Shown piece by piece: positions 42,124 to 51,831 of a stretch of 64,000 nucleotides of DNA. Position 1 is the stretch's first letter; each line of letters opens with the position of its first letter. The translations under genes and the position numbers were made by a program. The notes below the pieces were generated by a model that did no database searches, had not been told where the DNA came from, and was given only the letters and a program-made list of their open reading frames with translations. The DNA is from Methylibium sp964622685 (GTDB taxonomy: Bacteria; Pseudomonadota; Gammaproteobacteria; Burkholderiales; Burkholderiaceae_C), in NCBI GenBank assembly GCA_964622685.1, contig CAZUUU010000003.1, positions 1-64,000 of the forward strand, written 5' to 3'.

Positions 42124-42981
42124 ATGAACGACGCTAGCCTTCACGGCGTGCTGCGACGCTGGGGCCATCGGTGGCTCGCGCTGGCGTCGGTGCTGTGCCT
42201 GCTGGCTGGCGCGGCGCAGGCGCAAGCCGGTGGCGGGTCGCCGCCGATGGCGGGACGCAACCTGCTGCTTGGGGCCGGGGACCAGGTCCGCGTGATCGTC
42301 TTCCAGAACAACGACCTTGCGCTGGAGGCGCGGGTCGACGGGGACGGTCGCCTGACTTATCCCTTCCTGGGCGTGCTCGACGTCGGTGGCAAGTCCCCGG
42401 CGCAGGTCGAACGCATGATCGCCGAAGGCCTGGAGGCCCGGGGTGTCCTGAAGCGCCCGCAGGTGAGTGTGCTGGTCACGCAGATTCGCAGCCAGCAGTT
42501 CGCGGTGCTCGGGAACGTGAACCGGCCAGGTCAGTTCGTGCTCGACACGATGCTCTCGGTGTCGAGCGCGCTGGCGCAGGCCGGCGGCGTCACGGTCAAT
42601 GGCGCAGACACCGCCGTCCTGAGTCGATTCGACGGCGGTCAGCTCAAGAACATCGAGGTGGACCTGGTCGAGATGTTCCGGGCCGGGGCCAGTCGCGGCC
42701 AGGACTACCTGCTGCAACCCGGCGACGTGATCTTCGTGCACCGGGCGCCGCTGTTCTACATCTCCGGCCAGGTGCAGCGGCCCGGCGCGCTGCGCCTGGA
42801 GCGGGGCATGACCGTGATGCAGGCGCTGTCCGCCGGCGGCGGCCTCAACCTTCGCGGGACGGAGCGGGGCATGAGCATCACGCGGCGCAGCCCGTCGGGC
42901 GAGCTGGTGACGCTCGAAGCGCAGCCGTCCACGCGGCTCGAACCCGACGACGTGCTGTTCATTCGCGAAAGCGTCTTCTGA
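42124..42981 (+). CDS. epsE: Polysaccharide export protein EpsE (outer-membrane secretin-type)
   Basis: 285 residues with signal peptide (ending AGAAQAQA). Wza/BexD-like: LLGAGDQVRVIVFQNNDLALEARVDGDGRLTYPFLGVLDVGG (poly-export domain), VLGNVNRPGQFVLDTMLSVSSALAQAGGVT and YISGQVQRPGALRLERGMTVMQALSAGGGLN (two SLBB domains). Forms the outer-membrane pore for the polymer. It matches EpsE of the Methylobacillus-type eps locus. Confidence 0.94.
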   Translation: MNDASLHGVLRRWGHRWLALASVLCLLAGAAQAQAGGGSPPMAGRNLLLGAGDQVRVIVFQNNDLALEARVDGDGRLTYPFLGVLDVGGKSPAQVERMIAEGLEARGVLKRPQVSVLVTQIRSQQFAVLGNVNRPGQFVLDTMLSVSSALAQAGGVTVNGADTAVLSRFDGGQLKNIEVDLVEMFRAGASRGQDYLLQPGDVIFVHRAPLFYISGQVQRPGALRLERGMTVMQALSAGGGLNLRGTERGMSITRRSPSGELVTLEAQPSTRLEPDDVLFIRESVF

Positions 42982-43072
42982 TGTCTCGTCGGACGACGTC
43001 GGGAGGTGGGCTGGCATTCATGCCTGTCAGGGGCGAGCCTGGCCGGGCCTTCGATGGGATCGGGAGTTCCGT

Positions 43073-44485
43073 GTGAATGCGATGCAGTTGTTGCGTATCG
43101 TCGTCGCCCGCTGGTGGGTGATCGTGCTCGTCTGCGGCGTCATGATCGGCGCCACCGCCGCGGTCATGCAGCTGCTGCCTCGGCAGTACACCGCGACGAC
43201 CACCATGGTCATCGACTCCAGACCCACGGACGTCCTCGGCGCGGCGAACAGCCTGGCGCCGGTGGTGGCCCAGAGCTACCTCGCGACGCAGATCGACATC
43301 CTGCAGAGCGAGCGGGTGGCGCACGCCGTCGTGCGAACCCTCGGGATCGACCGCAATCCGGTGGCGCGTCAGCAATGGATGGCCGATACGAACGGCGTCG
43401 GAACCATCGAGGCCTACTTTGCCGGGCGTTTGACGCGCAGCCTGGACATCCGGCCCTCGCGCGACAGTTCCGTGGTCAGCTTGAGCTTCACGGGCACCGA
43501 TCCGCAGTTCGCCGCGCAGGTCGCCAATGCGTTCGCCTCCTCTTACATCGCCGTCAACCTGGAGCTGCGCAATCAGCCGTCCAAGCTCTACGCCAACTGG
43601 TTCGACGATCAGCTGAAGGGCCTGAGAGCCGACGCCGAACAGGCGCAGGCGCGTGTCTCGGCCTTCCAGCAGCGCAATGGCATCGTGGCCAGCGACGAGC
43701 GGCTCGATGTCGAGAACGCGCGACTGACGGAGCTCTCACAGCAGCTGTCGATCGCGCAGTCGCAGGCGGTCGATGCGCGCTCGCGCTCGCTGGGCAGCGC
43801 GGCCAGTGTGCGCAGCCTTCCCGAGGTGAGCTCGACGCCGGTCCTGCAGACCCTGCGCTCCGACCTGCTGCGGGCCGAGGCTCGCCTGCAGGAGGCTTCC
43901 GCGACGATGGGGCCGGCGCATCCGACGCACGAGCGGCTGTCGGCCGAGGTGGGCAGCCTGCGCGAGCGGCTGGACGCCGAGCTGCGCAACGCCAGCGGCA
44001 GCGTGGCTGCGGTGTCCGACGTGCAGAGGCAACGCGAGGCCGAACTGCGCTCGATCGTCGCCGGCCAGAAGGAAAAGGTGCTCCGCCTGAAGGCGCAGCG
44101 CGACGAGATGCTGACGCTGGTGCGGGAGGCCGAGACCGCTCAGCGAGTGTTCGATGTCGCGCTGCAGCGTCTGGCGCAGACGCGCCTCGACAGCCAGAAC
44201 ACGCAGGCCAATGCCTACGTGCTGAACGCGGCCGCCGTGCCCGGCGAGCCGTCCAGTCCCAAGGTGCGCCGCAACCTGATCCTCAGCGCCGTGCTGGGTC
44301 TGCTGCTGGGCCTGGCGGCCTGCCTGATGGTGGAGCTGCTGGATCGGCGCATCCGCTCGCGGTCCGATCTCGAGGTCTCGCTCCAGATGCCGGTGCTCGG
44401 CTCGCTGCCACGCTCTCTGGCGCGTCGACCGGCGGTCGGGGCGCTGCCCTGGGCGGACACGGTGATCTCGACCAACCGAAGCTGA
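43073..44485 (+). CDS. epsF: Chain-length determinant protein EpsF (Wzz type)
   Basis: 470 residues with two membrane helices (about 10-33 and 397-420), a Wzz-type N-terminus and a long coiled coil between (about 170-370). Typical stretches are YLATQIDILQSERVAHAVVRTLGI and TGTDPQFAAQVANAFASSYIAVNLELRNQPSKLYANWFDDQLK, and the ending is SSPKVRRNLILSAVLGLLLGLAACLMVELLDRRIRSRSDLEVSLQMPVLG. GTG 43073 is chosen because GGGAG ends 6 bases upstream; an ATG at 43082 is possible. Acts with EpsG to set polymer length. Confidence 0.93.
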   Translation: MNAMQLLRIVVARWWVIVLVCGVMIGATAAVMQLLPRQYTATTTMVIDSRPTDVLGAANSLAPVVAQSYLATQIDILQSERVAHAVVRTLGIDRNPVARQQWMADTNGVGTIEAYFAGRLTRSLDIRPSRDSSVVSLSFTGTDPQFAAQVANAFASSYIAVNLELRNQPSKLYANWFDDQLKGLRADAEQAQARVSAFQQRNGIVASDERLDVENARLTELSQQLSIAQSQAVDARSRSLGSAASVRSLPEVSSTPVLQTLRSDLLRAEARLQEASATMGPAHPTHERLSAEVGSLRERLDAELRNASGSVAAVSDVQRQREAELRSIVAGQKEKVLRLKAQRDEMLTLVREAETAQRVFDVALQRLAQTRLDSQNTQANAYVLNAAAVPGEPSSPKVRRNLILSAVLGLLLGLAACLMVELLDRRIRSRSDLEVSLQMPVLGSLPRSLARRPAVGALPWADTVISTNRS

Positions 44486-44488
44486 CGC

Positions 44489-45466
44489 ATGCGCCCTCTC
44501 AGGATCGCACCCGCCCGTCTCGACGGGACGCCGACGACCGGCCCGGACCCGGCACTGGATCTCGACACCAGCGAGCCGGCCGTCGACAACGTCGCGGCAG
44601 CGTCGCTGCGGGGCGAGCGGGCGGGTCAGCGCGTGCCCGGTGGCCATCGCCTGGGAAGCATCCTGATCGAGTTGGGGCGTCTCGAGATGCGCCACGTCGA
44701 GGCGGTGCTGGCCCAGCAGCTGCAGAACCCGCAGCGCTTCGGCGAACTGGCCATCGCGCTCGGGCTCGTCGCCCGCGCGGACATCGATCTGGCGCTGGCA
44801 CGTCAGTTCGACGTGGACTTCGTGCCGGCCATCGACTCGGTCGACGAGTCCCGGCGCTTGCCCAGTCCCGCCGACATGCAGACCGAGGTGCTTCGCGGCG
44901 TGCGTTCGCAGCTCGTGCTGCGCTGGTTCGGGCACGAGCCGGAGCAGCGCACGCTGGCCATCCTGAGCCACGGCGAGGGCGAAGGACGCAGCCACGTCTG
45001 CGCCCACCTGGCCGAGATGCTGGCCCAGCTCGACGAAGACACCCTGGTCATCGATGCCGATCTCCGCAAGCCCTCGCTGCACGCCTTCTTCGGCGTCGAC
45101 AACCGCACCGGCCTGACCAGCTACCTGTCGCGCCAGGTGGCCCGCGCGCCGATCCGCGCCGTTCCCGGTCGGCCGCGGCTGCACCTGCTGCCGGCCGGGC
45201 CCGCGCAGGCGGAGGCGCAGGCGCTGCTGGAGCGACGCCAGTTCGCCCAGCTGCTGGGCACGCTGGCGCAGCGCTATGCCTTCATCCTGATCGACACGCC
45301 GCCGGCGGCGCAGTTCAGCGAGGCGGTCACGGTGGCGGTGCGCGCAAGCGGCTGCTTGCTGGTGACGCGCCGCAACCGGACGCGCATGGCCGATGCGCAG
45401 CGACTGGCCGACCAGCTGGCCCGGCACAGCGTCGAGGTGCTCGGCGCGGTGATCAACGAAAGATGA
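44489..45466 (+). CDS. epsG: Chain-length determinant kinase-like EpsG with altered Walker A
   Basis: 325 residues. N-terminal part (about 52-112, HRLGSILIELGRLEMRHVEAVLAQQLQNPQRFGELAI) is a GspE/MshE-type N-terminal module. The BY-kinase-like domain has LSHGEGEGRSHVCAHLAEML where Arg167 replaces the Walker A Lys, Walker A' LVIDADLRKP (186-195) and Walker B FILIDTPP. The usual C-terminal Tyr cluster is absent. So it resembles EpsG (TIGR03029) but kinase activity is uncertain. Three bases after epsF. Confidence 0.88.
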   Translation: MRPLRIAPARLDGTPTTGPDPALDLDTSEPAVDNVAAASLRGERAGQRVPGGHRLGSILIELGRLEMRHVEAVLAQQLQNPQRFGELAIALGLVARADIDLALARQFDVDFVPAIDSVDESRRLPSPADMQTEVLRGVRSQLVLRWFGHEPEQRTLAILSHGEGEGRSHVCAHLAEMLAQLDEDTLVIDADLRKPSLHAFFGVDNRTGLTSYLSRQVARAPIRAVPGRPRLHLLPAGPAQAEAQALLERRQFAQLLGTLAQRYAFILIDTPPAAQFSEAVTVAVRASGCLLVTRRNRTRMADAQRLADQLARHSVEVLGAVINER

Positions 45467-45487
45467 GCCGCCCAGGCGGATCCTCCC

Positions 45488-46387
45488 ATGTCGACTGTCC
45501 TGACTGCTGCCCCTGATCGCTCCTCGGCCCCCGCGGCCTGGCTGTCCTGGAGTCCGGTGATCCTGGGCTTGGCCGCGCTGCTCGTCCCGACCTACGTGCG
45601 GCTGCACGAGACGCTCTGGAACGAGGAAGCCTACGAGCACGGCATCATCGTCGTCGCCGTCTTCTGGTGGCTGGTATGGCGCAGCCGAGACCGTCTGGCG
45701 GCGCTCCCGATGCGCGCGGCCCTGGTGCCCGGGGCGGCCTGCCTGGCGCTGGGACTCTTCATGTACTTCATCGGGCGGGCGCAGCAGTTGCCGCTGTTCG
45801 AGGTCACCGCGCACCTGCCGATCCTGATCGGCAGCCTGTTGCTCACCTGGGGCCCGGCGGCGGTCCGCCTGCTGTGGTTTCCGCTGCTGTTCCTGCTGTT
45901 CATGGTGCCCTTGCCCGGCTTCGTGATCGTCGCGCTGACCTCGGCATTGAAGCACCAGGTGTCCGCGGTTGCGGAGGCGCTGCTCTACCACGTCGGCTAC
46001 CCGATCGCCCGGGACGGCGTGCTGATCCGCATCGGCCCGTACCGGATGCTCGTGGCCGACGCATGCTCCGGACTGAACTCCCTGTACTCGTTGTCGGCGC
46101 TGGGCCTGCTCTACCTCCACCTGACGCATCGACCGGGCTGGTGGCGACTCGGCCTGATGATCGCCGCGATCATTCCGATCGCTTTCGTGGCCAACGTCGT
46201 GCGGGTGATGGTGCTGATCCTGCTGACCTACCACTTCGGTGACGAGGTGGGTCAGGGCTTCCTGCACCACGCTTCGGGGGTGCTGCTGTTCGTCGTCGGT
46301 CTGCTCGCCCTGCTGGCGCTCGATCGTGTGCTGAGCTGGCGCCCAACGCGCCGACCGACCCTTCGCGCCCCGGATGGCCCGGGCTGA
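45488..46387 (+). CDS. xrtB: Exosortase B
   Basis: 299-residue integral membrane cysteine protease-transpeptidase that processes PEP-CTERM proteins. Catalytic residues are Cys193 (VADACSGLNSLYSL), Arg239 (VANVVRVMVL) and His260 or His261 (LHHASG). About eight helices are seen. It lies between epsG and epsI, the classic XrtB setting. The PEP-CTERM protein at 32590 is its only recognised substrate in this window. Confidence 0.95.
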   Translation: MSTVLTAAPDRSSAPAAWLSWSPVILGLAALLVPTYVRLHETLWNEEAYEHGIIVVAVFWWLVWRSRDRLAALPMRAALVPGAACLALGLFMYFIGRAQQLPLFEVTAHLPILIGSLLLTWGPAAVRLLWFPLLFLLFMVPLPGFVIVALTSALKHQVSAVAEALLYHVGYPIARDGVLIRIGPYRMLVADACSGLNSLYSLSALGLLYLHLTHRPGWWRLGLMIAAIIPIAFVANVVRVMVLILLTYHFGDEVGQGFLHHASGVLLFVVGLLALLALDRVLSWRPTRRPTLRAPDGPG

Positions 46388-46398
46388 CAGGAACCCTC

Positions 46399-47094
46399 AT
46401 GAACCTCTCCACCAATGCCCCCATGCTGCGCTGGATCGCCGGTGTCGCCATGCTCGCCTGCGCCATGGCGTCCTACGCCCTGCGACCGGCCCCCGTTCCC
46501 AAGGCGGGCTTCAGCCTCGAGCAGATGATCCCGGAGCGGTTCGGCGACTGGGTGCTCGATCCGACGGTGGTGCCGATCGCGCCGACTCCCGACGTGCAGG
46601 CCAACCTCGACAAGCTCTACAGCCAGCTGGTGTCGCGCGCCTACGTGAACGCGAAGGGCGAGCGGATCATGCTGGTGGTCGCCTACGGCGGCGACCAGTC
46701 CGACAGCCTGAAGGCGCATCGCCAGGAGGTCTGCTACCAGGCGCAGGGCTTTGCGATCCGCGAAGTGCGCAGTGATGCCCTGGCGCTGAGCGGCGGGACC
46801 GTTCCGCTGGTCCGTGTGCACGCCCAGAATCGTCAGCGCTCGGAGCCCATGTCCTACTGGTTCACGATGGGCGAGCACGTGGCGATCGGGCATGCGGAGC
46901 GCTTGTTCACGCAGATCGCCTACGGCCTGGGTGGCGAACTGCCGGATGGCCTGCTCGTGCGGGTGTCGTCGGTCACCGACGACACCGCGCTGGCCTACCG
47001 TGCCCAGGACCGCTTCCTGCAGGATCTGCTGCAGGCGGTGCCGGCGGCGACGCGCGTGCGTCTGGCCGGCACCGGCGCTCGCGCCGGCGCCTGA
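46399..47094 (+). CDS. epsI: Exosortase-associated protein EpsI
   Basis: 231 residues with one N-terminal helix (about 10-29, RWIAGVAMLACAMASYALRP). It shows the EpsI signature FSLEQMIPERFGDWVLDP, MLVVAYGGDQSDSLKAHRQEVCYQAQGF and MSYWFTMGEHVAIG. EpsI is a constant partner of exosortases and sits in the periplasm. Gap to xrtB 11 bases. Confidence 0.93.
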   Translation: MNLSTNAPMLRWIAGVAMLACAMASYALRPAPVPKAGFSLEQMIPERFGDWVLDPTVVPIAPTPDVQANLDKLYSQLVSRAYVNAKGERIMLVVAYGGDQSDSLKAHRQEVCYQAQGFAIREVRSDALALSGGTVPLVRVHAQNRQRSEPMSYWFTMGEHVAIGHAERLFTQIAYGLGGELPDGLLVRVSSVTDDTALAYRAQDRFLQDLLQAVPAATRVRLAGTGARAGA

Positions 47095-47108
47095 CAACGC
47101 TCGGCCGC

Positions 47109-48620
47109 GTGTTGACGGCGTCGCAACGCCATCTGATCGGCGTTTCGGCGCTGTTATTGCTCGTCGTCGCCGCGAGCGTCCTGTCCGGGCTGGCAATCGG
47201 CCTCGGCTCGAACCTGCTGACGATGATGGTGGTCGCCGCCATCGTCGGGCCGATGCTGCTGCTCGTGCCGACCAGCGCGCTCGTCGTCTGCCTGCTGATG
47301 CTGTCGTTCGTCGTCACCGGCCTGTCGAGCTACTACGGACGCATCGGCCAGGTGCACTGGCTGCCCTACATCGTCTGCCTGTGGCTGTGGATGAAGCTGC
47401 CGATCGATGCACTGGTGCGACGGTCGAGGCCCGGCGCGCATCCGCCGTCGCCCGGGCCATCGGGGCCGGGCGTGCTGCTCGGCCTCTTCATGCTGACCGG
47501 ACTGCTGTCGACAGCGTTCAACGCCACGCCGATGCTGAGCTTCCTGGTCGGGGCGAAGAACTACATCTTCATCTGGGGGCTGGCCCTCGTCGTCGCCAGC
47601 GGCGTGCTGGGACCGGAAGGCCTGCGACGAGTCTGGCTGGCCCTGCTTGTCGTCGCGGCGCTGCAGGCGCCCTTCGCCGTTCAGCAGCACTACCTCAACT
47701 TCACGCGGTCAGGCAGCTGGGATGCGGTCGTCGGCACCTTCGGCGGTGACGCCGAGGGCGGTGGCGGTGCCAGCGGCGCCATGGTCATCTACCTCAGCGT
47801 CATGCTGGGCTGTGGGCTGGCCTGCTGGCGCCGTCGCTGCCTGCCGCGGGTCTGGGTGATGGCCCTTGCCGCGGCGGTGCTGCTGGCCGTGGCGATGGCC
47901 GAGGTCAAGGCCTTCTTCGTGCTGATGCCGCTGATGGTCGGCGTGGTGATGCTGCGTGAACTGAGGGACCGGCCCGCCCTGGGGCTGGCGGTCCTGCTGG
48001 GATGCGGCGTGATCGTCGCGGCGCTGTTCGGCTACTACAAGCAGGCCTACTACGATCGGCCGACCAGCGCATCGGCGTCAGTGACGAGCGCGGAGTACCT
48101 CGACCACATCCTGTCGGTGGACAGCAGGCTGGATTTCGTCAACCGCCAGACCGGCGAGGTCAGCCGCATCGGCGCGCCGCTGCTGTGGGACCAGGAGGTC
48201 CGGCGCTTCGGCCCCGAGCAACGCTGGCTCGGTTTCGGCCTTCGCGCCTGCCGCGTCGGCAATCTGGTCGGCGCTGGGGACGCGGCGAGGCATTTCTCCT
48301 TCAACCTGACGACCTCGGCCGTGACCGTGCTGTTGTGGGACGTGGGGCTGATCGGATTCGCCGGCTTCGTCGCTCTGTTGGCCAGCACCGGCTGGCTCGC
48401 GTGGCGCCTGTCCTCGAACGAGCGCATCCCCGACTTCCACCGGGCCCAGCTCGAGGCCTGCGCCGGTGCAATGCTGGTATTGCTTGCGAGCCTGCCCTAC
48501 AACGATGCGGTGGTCGACCACTACACGATCCAGACGCTGCTGGCGCTGGTCATCGGCTACGTCCTGTTCTGGCGCCGGCAGCTGGTCCAGGTCGCCGCTG
48601 TGGCGAAGGCAAACCCATGA
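47109..48620 (+). CDS. O-antigen ligase / Wzy-type polymerase membrane protein
   Basis: 503 residues with about ten membrane helices. Typical of O-antigen ligase-like polymerases: a long periplasmic loop (about 330-400) with Arg and His residues (RLDFVNRQTG, LGFGLRACRVGNLVGAG, ARHFSFNLTTSAVTVLLWDVGLIGFAGF). Probably joins repeat units of this EPS. GTG 47109 starts 14 bases after epsI. Ends with an ATGA overlap to the next glycosyltransferase. Confidence 0.82.
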   Translation: MLTASQRHLIGVSALLLLVVAASVLSGLAIGLGSNLLTMMVVAAIVGPMLLLVPTSALVVCLLMLSFVVTGLSSYYGRIGQVHWLPYIVCLWLWMKLPIDALVRRSRPGAHPPSPGPSGPGVLLGLFMLTGLLSTAFNATPMLSFLVGAKNYIFIWGLALVVASGVLGPEGLRRVWLALLVVAALQAPFAVQQHYLNFTRSGSWDAVVGTFGGDAEGGGGASGAMVIYLSVMLGCGLACWRRRCLPRVWVMALAAAVLLAVAMAEVKAFFVLMPLMVGVVMLRELRDRPALGLAVLLGCGVIVAALFGYYKQAYYDRPTSASASVTSAEYLDHILSVDSRLDFVNRQTGEVSRIGAPLLWDQEVRRFGPEQRWLGFGLRACRVGNLVGAGDAARHFSFNLTTSAVTVLLWDVGLIGFAGFVALLASTGWLAWRLSSNERIPDFHRAQLEACAGAMLVLLASLPYNDAVVDHYTIQTLLALVIGYVLFWRRQLVQVAAVAKANP

Positions 48621-49849
48621 AGCTGCTGATGGTCCTTCGCGATGCGCTGCCGCCGACACGCGTTGACGTTGCCGTTCTCTTCGACCGGGAGCTTCGCAAC
48701 CAGGGCGTGCTGACGGACTACGTCGGGAGCACGTCGTCGCCGCACCGCGCGGGGAACTGCCGCGGCCGCATCTACCGCGTGCCGGCTCGCACGCACCCGT
48801 TGGCCTGGCTCGCCGAGATCGTCGAGGTCTGGCGGCGGCTGCCTGACTACGACGTTCTGGTGGTCCGCGACAAGCCGCTGAGCGTGCTGTGGCTCTATCC
48901 CCTGGCGCGCCTGCGCGGACGCCCGGTGTGCTACTGGATGTCCTTCCCGATCCCGCTCGGCGATCGCATCGCGGCCGACCTCCACTGGCGGCGTGGGCGG
49001 CTTCTGCGGGGCCTGTCTGTCGGCTTGCGCGGCTGGATCGGCGAGCATGTGGAGCGCCGCATCGGCGTGCCCCGGGCCGACCATGTGTTCGCGCAGAGCG
49101 AGGCCATGCGCGAGCGCCTGCTGAGCACGACGGCTGGCAGCGAGCGCAGGATCAGTGCGGTCCCGATGGGCATCGATGCCGAGTCGCTGGTCGACGACCC
49201 GAGTGCGCGGCCGCTGATCGAATCGGTCGACACGGGTCGACCTTGGGTGGTCTACGTCGGGACGCTGGAGTTTGCCCGGCGGCTCGATGTGCTGCTCGAT
49301 GCCATGGCCTTGGTGCGGCAACGGCACGCCAATGCCGGGCTGCTCATGATCGGCGGCGCCAGCCGGCGCCAGGACGAGCGCGACCTGGAGCAGCATGCCG
49401 AGCGGATCGGACTGGGCAGTGCGGTTCGGTTCACGGGACCTCTGCCGATGCGGCGCGCGCTGACCCTGGCCCGGGTGGCCACGGTCGCGGTGTCACCGAT
49501 TCCGCCGGGACCGCTGTTCGACGTCTCCTCGCCGACGAAGATCGTCGAGTACCTCGCGCTGGGCCTGCCGGTGGTTGCGACCGACATTCCCGACCAGCGC
49601 GACCTGCTGCGGCGCTTCGGCGGGGGCCGTTGCGTCGCTTTCGATGCACAGGCGCTCGCGGAGGCGATCTGCGAACTGCTCGAGGATCCATCGGCGGCCC
49701 GGGCGGGGGCTGCCCGGGCGGGACTGGCGATGCTCGCCGAGCGGTCCTACCCGGTGCTTGCGGGCCAAGTGGCGAAAGTGCTGCGCACCCTGGCGGACCG
49801 TCCCACCCGCACCGCGGCTCCCCCGGCCCGCAGCTCGGGGACGCCGTGA
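48617..49849 (+). CDS. GT4-family glycosyltransferase
   Basis: 410 residues, GT-B fold. N-terminal MKLLMVLRDALPPTRVDVAVLFDREL, and a C-terminal donor domain with WVVYVGTLEFARRLDVLLDAMALV, VRFTGPLPMRRAL and the nucleotide-sugar region SSPTKIVEYLALGLPVVATDIPDQRDLL (E-x7-E type). Transfers a sugar to the growing repeat unit; donor unknown. ATG 48617 overlaps the polymerase stop. Confidence 0.88.
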   Translation: MKLLMVLRDALPPTRVDVAVLFDRELRNQGVLTDYVGSTSSPHRAGNCRGRIYRVPARTHPLAWLAEIVEVWRRLPDYDVLVVRDKPLSVLWLYPLARLRGRPVCYWMSFPIPLGDRIAADLHWRRGRLLRGLSVGLRGWIGEHVERRIGVPRADHVFAQSEAMRERLLSTTAGSERRISAVPMGIDAESLVDDPSARPLIESVDTGRPWVVYVGTLEFARRLDVLLDAMALVRQRHANAGLLMIGGASRRQDERDLEQHAERIGLGSAVRFTGPLPMRRALTLARVATVAVSPIPPGPLFDVSSPTKIVEYLALGLPVVATDIPDQRDLLRRFGGGRCVAFDAQALAEAICELLEDPSAARAGAARAGLAMLAERSYPVLAGQVAKVLRTLADRPTRTAAPPARSSGTP

Positions 49850-49859
49850 GAACGACGCC

Positions 49860-51098
49860 GTGATCCGCCAGGCATCCTGGCTGCTGCTGGAGAAGCTGCT
49901 GCGCGTCGCGAGCGGGCTGCTCGTATCGACCGCCGTTGCGCGACATCTGGGGCCGGCCGATTACGGGCTGCTGGCCGTGGCCGTCGGCGCGATCGGCGTC
50001 GCTGTGGCGGCTGCGAACATGGGCGCCGATCACGTCAACCTGGCTGAACTGGCGCGTGGCGATGCGCCGGGCTTCCTGGCCTCGGCGCTGTGGGTGCGCT
50101 GCGGCTGGGCGGTGTGCTGCGCACTCGCCGTCTGGCTCGTGGCCTCGGGCATCGACACGTCGGCGCCGGCGGCCGTCTGGACCGCCCTGCTGGGTGTGGT
50201 GTTGGCGGCCGCGCCCCAGATCCTCACGCACCAGTTGTATGCCGACGGTCGCTTCGCCACGGCCAGCGCCCTGGCCATCGCTGGCGTCCTGACGGGCGCT
50301 GCTGCGCGCATCGCCGGGGTCGTGCTCGGACTCGACCTGACCTGGTTCGCGTGGTGCTTCACGATCGAAGCGGTGGCACTCGGCGGGGGCGTGCTGCTCT
50401 GGTTCTCGGCCACCGACCGGCGATGGCGCCCCACCGCCGTGCGCTGGGCCGACGCGCGCCGCTACACGGTGCTGTGCGCGCCGACCGTCGTGTCGGCGGT
50501 GCTCGTGGCGCTCTACTTCCGCATCGAGCTCTTCGTGGTCGGCGGTGTGCTCGGCGCCGAGGCGGCCGGGACCTGGGCGGCGGCCATGATGTTCATCCTG
50601 CCGTGGAACATGGCGTCGGCGGCCCTGCTGCCGGTCGTCAACCGACGCCTGATGCTGCGCCGGCCCGAGGATGGGCCGGCGGACGCCACGATGCTGCGCC
50701 TGCTGCGGCTCATGGTCGTGGCCGGGGCCGGTTGCGCGATGGTCAACCTGGTCGCGATCCCATGGGTGGTGGCGCTCCTGCTCGGCGATCGCTATGCCGC
50801 CACCGTCACGATCGCCGCCATCGGCTCGGCCGCGCTGGTACCGCTCTTTGTCGGCGCGGTGCAGGACGTCTCGCTGGCGCAGCGTCGCCGCACCGGCGTC
50901 GTGCTGCGCAAGGCGCTGGTCGGCATCCCATTGTCGATCGGCCTGCTCGCGCTCGGCGCCTCGCAGGGCGGCCTGGCGGGCGTTGCGGTGGGGCTGCTCG
51001 TCTCCTACTTCATCACGACGGGGCCGCTCAACGCCTGGCTCGACCCCGACTTCTTCCGGCTGCAACTGGCCGCGATCGGATGGCGACGTGAGCGCTGA
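49860..51098 (+). CDS. Lipid-linked oligosaccharide flippase (Wzx/MATE-like)
   Basis: 412 residues with about ten to twelve helices. Start IRQASWLLLEKLLRVASGLLVSTAVARHLGPADYGLLAVAVGAIGVAVA is typical of polysaccharide transporters of the Wzx/RfbX group. GTG 49860 is chosen to begin 10 bases after the previous stop. It moves the undecaprenyl-linked repeat unit across the inner membrane. Confidence 0.88.
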   Translation: MIRQASWLLLEKLLRVASGLLVSTAVARHLGPADYGLLAVAVGAIGVAVAAANMGADHVNLAELARGDAPGFLASALWVRCGWAVCCALAVWLVASGIDTSAPAAVWTALLGVVLAAAPQILTHQLYADGRFATASALAIAGVLTGAAARIAGVVLGLDLTWFAWCFTIEAVALGGGVLLWFSATDRRWRPTAVRWADARRYTVLCAPTVVSAVLVALYFRIELFVVGGVLGAEAAGTWAAAMMFILPWNMASAALLPVVNRRLMLRRPEDGPADATMLRLLRLMVVAGAGCAMVNLVAIPWVVALLLGDRYAATVTIAAIGSAALVPLFVGAVQDVSLAQRRRTGVVLRKALVGIPLSIGLLALGASQGGLAGVAVGLLVSYFITTGPLNAWLDPDFFRLQLAAIGWRRER

Positions 51099-51831
51099 GA
51101 TCGACTACTCCGTCTACTACCGCCGGTGGCATGTCGACACTGACGAGCATTTCGACCTGGTGGCGCGCGGCCTGGAACGCTGGCTCGGTCCGAAGATCGC
51201 GCACCTGCCGGCCGATGCGCGCGTGCTCGACTACGGCTGCGGCTTCGGCTTGCTCACCCACTACCTGGCCCGCCGGTTTCCGCAGGTCGAGGGGGTCGAT
51301 GCCAGCCGGCAGCAGGTCGAGGTGGCGCGTCGCCGGGGTCTGCCGGTGTCGCACGTGACGGTCGAGCTCTTTGCGGACTGGGCAGCCCGCCACGCCGAGG
51401 CCTACGACGTCGTGTTCCTGTTCGACGTGCTCGAGCATGTTCCGCCGTCGGAACAGATGCAGTTCATGCAGCGGCTGGTGGCGACGCTGCGGCCCGGCGG
51501 CGAGATCTACATCAAGGTCCCCAACGCCAACTCGCCGCTGGCCGCACGGTGGCGCTACAACGACTGGACCCATCATGCGTCATTCACCGAGTGCAGCCTC
51601 GAGTTCGTCTGTGTCCACGCGGGTCTCGTGCGCGTCGAGCCGCTGGACGACGAGACCAGCGTGCGCGCGCGCTGGCCGTGGATTCCGCGCTGGAGCCTCC
51701 GCCGCTACTACGTGAAGCATGCGGTGCGCTGGCTGTGGCGGCAGTACCTGCGCAGCGAGATCGGCGCCGACGAGCGGCACGTGCGCTTGGGACTGAACCT
51801 GCTGGTCCGTGCGCGCCGCGCCGCGTCCTAG
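51088..51831 (+). CDS. SAM-dependent methyltransferase
   Basis: 247 residues: YSVYYRRWHVDTDEHFDLVARGLERWLGP, then VLDYGCGFGLLTHYLARRFPQVEGVDAS (motif I) and YDVVFLFDVLEHVPPSEQMQFMQRLVATLRPGGEIYIKVPNANSPLAA. Typical of O-methyltransferases in surface-polymer loci; probably methylates a sugar. GTG 51088 overlaps the flippase stop by 11 bases. Its TAG stop shares CTAG with the convergent gene's stop. Confidence 0.86.
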   Translation: MSAEIDYSVYYRRWHVDTDEHFDLVARGLERWLGPKIAHLPADARVLDYGCGFGLLTHYLARRFPQVEGVDASRQQVEVARRRGLPVSHVTVELFADWAARHAEAYDVVFLFDVLEHVPPSEQMQFMQRLVATLRPGGEIYIKVPNANSPLAARWRYNDWTHHASFTECSLEFVCVHAGLVRVEPLDDETSVRARWPWIPRWSLRRYYVKHAVRWLWRQYLRSEIGADERHVRLGLNLLVRARRAAS

